Positions 58,263 through 64,000 of a stretch of DNA of 64,000 bases are shown in pieces. The DNA is from Basipetospora chlamydospora (taxonomy: Eukaryota; Ascomycota; Sordariomycetes; Microascales). The position numbers and the translations under genes were made by a program. The stretch spans positions 2,181,898 through 2,245,897 of the forward strand of contig BCHP01000005.1 in the NCBI GenBank assembly GCA_001599675.1, in the 5' to 3' direction. A model generated the notes under the pieces. The model worked only from the letters and a program-made list of their open reading frames with translations, had not been told where the DNA came from and did not search any database. Every line of letters starts with the position of its first letter. Within the stretch, counting starts at the first letter, position 1.

Positions 58263-59078
58263 ATGGGTCGAGACCTCCAGAAGAAGAAGAACCGGTCGGG
58301 CAAGAAGCCCGTCCGCCAGCCCCAGCGCCGGAAGAAGCTCCTCAACCCCCTGGGCAACAGCATCATTGCCAAGAACTGGTATGCTTTGAAAACCCCTTTC
58401 CCCCGTCTTGTCCCCACGGGTCTCCCCTTTCCACACTCGTACGTCTCTCTAACAACACCCGTCGACACTTTTTTTTTTTTTTTCAGGAACAAGAAAGAGA
58501 CGCTCAGCCAAAACTACCGCCGCCTAGGCCTCGTCTCCAAGCTCAACGGCCAGTCCGGCGGCACCGAGATCTCCGTCGCCGAGGCCCGCGAGCGTAGGGC
58601 ACTCAAGGCCGCCGGCGGCGCCACGGCCGCCCTCCCGCTAACCATCAACAACAACGAGAAGGCCATCGTGACGGAGACGCGCGTGGAGAGGGACGCCGAC
58701 GGGAGGATAGTCCGCGTCATCAGCAGCAACCGGCCGAACCCGCTCAACGATCCGCTCAACGCACTAGATGACGACGAGGAGTGGGGAGGCATCGATGAGG
58801 ATGAGGATGAGGGCGAGGACGAGGACGAGGACGAGGAGATGGGACAGGCGAGTACGGGCGTGGTAAGGGCGCTGGAGGAGATCGCGGCGAGGCCCGAGGT
58901 CAAGAAGCCGAGGCACCAGAGCGGGAGGGAGAAGGAGTGGCTCGAGAGGCTGGTGGCGAGGTACGGCGACGATACGCGGGCCATGGCGAGGGATAGGAAG
59001 CTGAACCCCATGCAGCAGACCCAGGCGGACATCGCCAAGAGGTTAAAGAAGTGGAGAGCCACCGAGGGGCAGACCTAG
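58263..59078 (+). CDS. NOP16: Ribosome biogenesis protein Nop16
   Basis: Exons 58263-58378 and 58487-59078 give 235 residues, the usual size. Nop16 is a nucleolar factor of 60S pre-ribosomes. Evidence is the basic N-terminus MGRDLQKKKNRSGKK, NPLGNSIIAKNWNKKETLSQNYRRLGL across the splice (Trp codon split), an acidic run in the middle (DEDEDEGEDEDEDEE), and the C-terminal WLERLVARYGDDTRAMARDRKLNPMQQT with final RLKKW. The intron ends with a long T tract and CAG. Confidence 0.95.
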   Translation: MGRDLQKKKNRSGKKPVRQPQRRKKLLNPLGNSIIAKNWYALKTPFPRLVPTGLPFPHSYVSLTTPVDTFFFFFRNKKETLSQNYRRLGLVSKLNGQSGGTEISVAEARERRALKAAGGATAALPLTINNNEKAIVTETRVERDADGRIVRVISSNRPNPLNDPLNALDDDEEWGGIDEDEDEGEDEDEDEEMGQASTGVVRALEEIAARPEVKKPRHQSGREKEWLERLVARYGDDTRAMARDRKLNPMQQTQADIAKRLKKWRATEGQT

Positions 59079-59521
59079 GGAGGGTGTTGGCGAGGTACGA
59101 GGGCCCGCGGTTACGTGCTTTCGGTATCTAGAGTACATTTCATGGTTACCCGGGTGGAGAGGGCAAAAAGGCATATCTTAGCGAACAAGTTTGATATTTT
59201 TTGATTCCACGCATGCCACCCGGACACGGAGTCCTCATCTGCTCCTAGCTGCCGGCCCTTGAGATAATTTGATGTGTCCTTTATTTTGGTATCTTGTGAC
59301 GTATCTAACCTTTAATCAGACGCCCTGAACACCCCTAATCCGAGCCACCTTCAAAAAAGTAAAGAAAACCACGAATACAAGTCTCCTGTCCCCCCGCCAT
59401 GCTCAAAACGCGCACCGCACCCACCCATGGGAGAAACGCTCAAAACCTGGCAACGGTAGCGCCACGCATCACGCTTCCATCAACCCATAGCTCTTTGTTT
59501 CGCCGACGCTACTCAGCATTC
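59079..59521. other. Convergent 3' flanks of NOP16 and the MARVEL-like gene
   Basis: 443 nt between converging genes. Nothing else seen. Confidence 0.5.
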
Positions 59522-60695
59522 CTAGACTACCCGATCGTAGTTGCCAGCGGGGAACGTCACCGGTGTGTTTTCATGGAACCCCTCCCTCGCTGAGGGCGGG
59601 ATGTATCCACCGCCGGGGCCCTGCGGGTTGTACGCCGTATCGGTGTTAAAGAGCGGCGCCGGCGTCGCGCCAGCATTCGAAGGTGACACGGTGCCGTATC
59701 GTCCATCCACATTCGAAGGAGACGCGGCACCGTACCGGCTGCCGACGTTGGAGGGGGACGCAGCGCCGTAGCGCCCATGCTCGTCCGCGTCGTAGGGGTC
59801 GCTCCGGCCGCCGGCGGCGCCGATGCTCCCGCCGGCATAGGGCGCGCCCCCGTAGGCGCCGCTCGCGTACTCGTCGTTGCGGTTGTCGCGGTCGTCCATG
59901 TTGACGGGGGCGTAGGACTCGTCGTCGTGGGGCGCCATGGAGAAGGCGGCCTTGTCCGGGTCGATGTTGGCGCCGCCGCCGGGAAGCTTGCGCTGGTCGT
60001 AGCCCGGGAGGTAGCCGTCCAGGTTCCAGTGGTGGAGGGTGAAGAAGCTGACTGTGATGGCGGCGGCCCAGAGGAGGCTGTTCGGTGAAGATGTGTTAGC
60101 TTCTTTGTCTGGGAGAATAAGTTGGTGCGGAGGGACAGGGGATGTAAACATACGTAACGACCACGCCGATGCCGACAATGGCTTTACTTTGACCGCAGGA
60201 GTTACCACACTGGTTGGCGGTGTTGTAGGCTGCCTGGGCGGCGAATGCGGAGAGCCATATGAAGGTAAAGAGTACGTCGACCGTGAGCATGGCCCGCGGG
60301 TCGGCGAGGTGGCGCGTACGATCCCATCTCGGGGTCATCAAGAGGTACACCCATGCTGGGATGGACAGGAAGCACTGGAGTCAGACACGCATGTTAGCCG
60401 CCGAGCGAGATCTCGGCTATTTAATCCACAACCCCCCGCCTTGCCCCTGCCGCTCCGCGAGAGACTATCGGCTTCTGGGAACTAGGCTGCAGCCTTGGAG
60501 GTGTAGCCTTGGATAGTGTGTGCGACGTACCACTCCGAAAAACCAACCGTTGTTCCCCGTGATCCGTGCCTTGGAGTCGCGGAAGACGGAAATCTCCAGG
60601 CACCAGGCCACGAAGACGAGGAGAATCTGCAGGCCGTGGACAGCCATCTTCGTCGAGGGCACCCGCTCGGGGTTGAAGTTGCTCAGGGACACCAT
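59522..60695 (-). CDS. MARVEL-like four-helix membrane protein
   Basis: Exons 60695-60531, 60374-60154 and 60077-59522 give 313 residues. Four hydrophobic segments lie in the first ~150 residues: HGLQILLVFVAWCLEISVF, a segment spanning WFFGV and CFLSIPAWVYLL, LTVDVLFTFIWLSAFAAQAAY, and GIGVVVTLLWAAAITVSFF. This topology and the short loops fit the fungal MARVEL-domain (Nce102-like) proteins of the plasma membrane. A CGNSCG pair sits between helices 3 and 4. The ~150-residue cytosolic tail is Gly/Ser/Asp/Tyr-rich and includes three imperfect copies of RYGAASPSNV. Domain assignment is from topology, so moderate. Confidence 0.78.
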
Positions 60696-63237
60696 GGCCT
60701 AGGTTCGGGTCGCCCTTGGCGGCTCCGTTTTATGGCAGGTCTCGAAGGGGGTAAGGAAGGAATTCGCGCGCTTCGAAGCGGGACGACTTCAGGACGCGTT
60801 TGTCGTCGTTCGCGGAGGAGGAATGGAGGTTGGAAGTGAGAGACAGATTTCAAGGGCTGAAGATGGATGATTCCCAGTTCAATGTTGTTTATTCCCCCCG
60901 GGGGGGTGGGGTGGGTCTTGGAGGGCGCCGGGGAAACCAGATGGAGCACGTCTCAGGGCCACTCCTCGTGTGCAAGGAAATTGAAGACGACAGATGGGAA
61001 GTATCAGCGAGTGGTGGGTTGAAAGAGACAGGGGAAAGAAGTAGCTAGGTTGCCGGTTCCAGCGCCCGGAAAAAAAGAGATGAAAGAAACAGCCGCTCGC
61101 TTGTTGGTCGGAACAGAGTGAAGGGAAGGAGTTGAGAATCGTGAGGGTCGAAGTTGAGGAAAAGGATGGAAGACTCCAGAGGCAGGTTTCTGGTTCACAA
61201 CGGGCGGGAACGTAATAATAGCGAATAATAATAGCGTCGTACTCGAAATGGTTTCGGCTCAGCCCAGCCTGCCTGCCGTCGCCGGGACACTGCTTCTTTG
61301 TCGCGCAGGATCCTTGCTTTCGTCTCGCCTGATAATTACAGTAATACCTATGGTGCTTTGTTTTTTTTTGCGGCTGCGCAACGGATTGTTCCAGATCTTC
61401 GCCCCCTCTGACAGTTTCCAGGAGATCCCAAGCCACACCGTTCCCATCTACTCGTAGCGCTCGTCAGCTTGGCGGGAAGAAGCAAACTGATGCGCCTGAG
61501 TCTTGCCAGGGCAATGATCAATGTACTCCGTAGGCGGCGGATCTCCAGCAGCAGGCTTGGAGTGGATCCTAGCTGCGCCACGTTGCTGGGTCATCCAGAC
61601 GACAAGCTGAAGCTGCGAATCAACAGTCGTCGATATCATTGGCAACCAATGCGAGCCTTGACCTTACCCACCAGAAGAACGAGCAGTGCGCCGTCATCAT
61701 GTCCGCGCGCCTACGGAGAAGTATACGGAGTATGTACTATCGCGACGGAGCCGTCCGCCTTGGTGTTTGTCCCGAGGGGCGGCGCAAGAACTGGGTATTT
61801 ACAACATACAACTGTGCAACAACAGCCCGCGATAATCGGGCGGGAAGCAGCATATCGGGCACAAGCAGGAAAGAGGCCAGCCCGAGAGTAACTGGTCTCG
61901 GAGACCCCCGGCTTGGAGTTTTTATTTGCTTCTTGCTGGTGAGTGAATGGTGTTCATGCCCGAGCACAGCCTTCACGTCCGCGTCAGCCGCCAATGCATT
62001 CTGTATTCAAGCCGGGGCGCGGGTCTCGAGCACCGTGTGGGTTGGAGTAAAGAAGACGAGAGGGAAGTGCGAATACCTCGCATTCACTTTCACCACTGAT
62101 GAGAGTGTGAAGTATTAGTATCTCCTCATCAGCCACCATCTAACCTGAGATCCCTCCAGCCTCAGTGGCAGCCAAGAAAGAAAGCGATAGCAGCAGCTGG
62201 AACCCACGGGCTGAAGCTATGGAGATCATGTCGCACATAGATCCAAGGCGAGGTTAGGCTGAGATTTCGGCGTCTAGCTTGATCAACCTGTCGACTTCGT
62301 CATTCTCATCCATCTGTTAAGTTGCATCGACGGACAAAACGTGAAATGCCCGCGAGTGATAATACAAGGTGTCCTGTCGTGATGTTGTAGTGAAGTTCCG
62401 AGCGGCCGCATCAGTAGAGGTAGTGGAATCCCCCTCAGATCTCGGGAAAACCTTCTCCCCCCCTTCTTATCTCCTCGAGACACAGCGTCTGCAATTACGG
62501 CCATGTACTGGCAAGAGTTCAGCGTTCAAATCCCCAACTCGGCGATCGATGACTGGCATACCCCACGACTGGAACTGCATACATCGAACCATCGACGTCT
62601 CGGCAAGGGTGAAGGCCGCTGCATTTTGGCTTCAGTCGAGTTCAGCACTGGGCGAGCAGAGGATTGATGGTTCGAGTTGTTTCCCTTTTATATGTAAATT
62701 ACCTGCTCCGTACTCTCCGCGGCAGGGACTCAGTCGTCGATGTGACCGCACCAGTTGATGTTTTCCCTCTCCCCCTCCTCATGACCTAACTGCCTCGGTG
62801 GCAGTGTGGAGCTCCCCGCTACACCGAGGAAGCTTGGAATCGGCCGTCGGCAAGATTGGATGCCGAGCTCGTGCTTCACGCGCCATCCTCAACCAGGACT
62901 ATAAGCCGGACCGTAGCACGGGGATTTTTGTTTGAGGATCCCGTTTTTCTACCTCGCCATTCATATAATAATACTTGAAATGTTTCACCTCGGGTTGCGC
63001 CTTCGCCGTGCCCCTCTCTCCTCTCCATCTCCTCCCACAAGCTCGAAACGCTTTGCTTCACCCCGCCTTGCCATCTCCAACTTCGTCATCCCCCCGTCCA
63101 GTCGGCCCCATTGCCATCTCGCTCTTCGAATCGCATCCCCGCGCACTCGGCACTGCTGTACGAGGCTTCCGATCGCCACCCGTGACCCACTCCGTCTTCC
63201 GTTGATCGAACTTCAACACCACAGGCCGTCAAGCACA
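60696..63237. other. Divergent intergenic region before the glutathione peroxidase gene
   Basis: Promoters of the minus-strand MARVEL-like gene and the plus-strand peroxidase gene. Two TACGGAGTA-type 9-mers lie at 61524 and 61724. From 62980 an ATG frame runs in phase into the peroxidase start (see findings). No other gene supported. Confidence 0.55.
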
Positions 63238-63590
63238 ATGGCGTCCGCGACAACTTTTTACGACTTCAAGCCCCTGAACAGTCAGTCCCAAGCTCCATTG
63301 TCCCATGCCATGCCTGTCCTACGTCATATACAGACGTAGCCGGCAAACAATCCAACCATCATCTCCAACCCCGCTATAGCTTCCGTCAATGCACCTTGAT
63401 ACTAACCACGTATTTCTCCTACCCTCCAGAGGCCGGCCAGGAAGTCCCCCTCGCCGACTACAAGGGCAAGGTAGTCCTCGTCGTCAACACGGCCTCCAAG
63501 TGCGGCTTCACCCCGCAGTACGCCGGCCTCGAGACCCTCTGGAAGTCCGTCTCGGCCAAGCACCCGGACGACTTCGCCATCCTCGGCTTC

Positions 63591-63623
<33 letters not shown>

Positions 63624-63905
63624 ACCGACGACGACATCCAGAACTTCTGCCAGGTCAACTACGGCGTGACCTTCCCCATCATGAAGAAGGTGGACGTCAA
63701 CGGCGACGGCGCCGACCCCGTCTTCAAGTGGCTGACCAACGAGAAGCCCGGGCTGCTCGGCATCAAGAGGGTCAAGTGGAACTTTGAGAAGTTCCTCGTC
63801 GGCAGGGACGGCAAGATCCTGGGGAGGTGGGCGTCGACAACGAAGCCCGAGGCGCTGGAGAAGCCTATCCTCGATGCGCTCGCCGAGACTCCGGCGCAGC
63901 TGTAG
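63238..63905 (+). CDS. GPX3: Glutathione peroxidase-like thiol peroxidase (Gpx3/Hyr1 type)
   Basis: Exons 63238-63280 and 63430-63905 give 172 residues. Non-selenium enzyme of the GPX family that reduces peroxides with thioredoxin; in yeast Gpx3 is also the H2O2 sensor that oxidises Yap1. The peroxidatic Cys39 is in NTASKCGFTPQY, Cys70 is in LGFPCNQFGGQEPG, and the likely resolving Cys88 is in NFCQVNYGVTFPIMKK. The other tetrad positions (Gln, Trp-Asn) appear as CNQFGGQ and VKWNFEKFLVGRDG. The splice reads FKPLNKAGQEVP, normal for the family. The start at MASATTFYDF gives the cytosolic form; an in-frame upstream ATG would add 86 residues. Confidence 0.95.
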
Positions 63906-64000
63906 GAGGTTACTAGTTGTTGAGGGGGCGAGAAAGACAAGGAAGTAACCGTTATCAAAGAAGCGTATTAGTTGTGGAATAGGGCAGGGCAACCGGGGGG

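Noticed and set aside
62521..62536. tRNA B-box-like GTTCAAATCC
   Set aside because: The flanking bases cannot form the T-arm stem, and no A box or acceptor stem fits.

Overview
This is a window of nuclear DNA from a filamentous ascomycete (Pezizomycotina, probably Sordariomycetes). Genes carry short GT-AG introns, mostly 50-160 nt. Intergenic spaces are long. Proteins typical of the group appear: PNP-NACHT-ankyrin and NACHT STAND proteins, an Nta1-type amidase and a Cyc2-type oxidoreductase. I support 19 protein genes (one running off the left edge), one tentative small membrane protein and one decayed gene. Exon joins were worked out by eye from splice signals, reading phase and family similarity. 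No rRNA, tRNA, CRISPR array or intact transposon was seen.

Layout. 1-19 kb is almost all on the minus strand: a Cys-rich membrane protein (partial), CBF5, a PNP-NACHT-ankyrin NOD-like receptor, a second Cys-rich paralogue and an NTA1-like amidase. A 6-kb gene-poor stretch follows, containing a 38-nt poly-C tract. 25-37.5 kb is dense housekeeping: a third Cys-rich paralogue, a derlin, a small unknown protein, RFC4 and a divergent NEO1-type flippase, then CYC2. 38-44 kb pairs a protein-kinase gene with a second NACHT gene that has a long acidic insertion; a 25-bp exact repeat lies in the 3' flank of each. 44.6-46 kb holds an assembly gap and a decayed gene. 46-53 kb carries CDC16, a TDA3-like FAD oxidoreductase and a DHDPS-family aldolase. 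After a second 5-kb desert come NOP16, a MARVEL-like membrane protein and a glutathione peroxidase.

How the genes relate. The housekeeping genes do not form one pathway: snoRNP and ribosome biogenesis (CBF5, NOP16), replication and cell cycle (RFC4, CDC16), membrane and ER homeostasis (NEO1, derlin) and mitochondrial or redox roles (CYC2, GPX). The accessory interest is in two settings. One is the NOD-like receptor lying between two members of a dispersed three-copy surface-protein family. The other is the NACHT-kinase neighbourhood. Both could relate to fungal non-self recognition, but that is inference.
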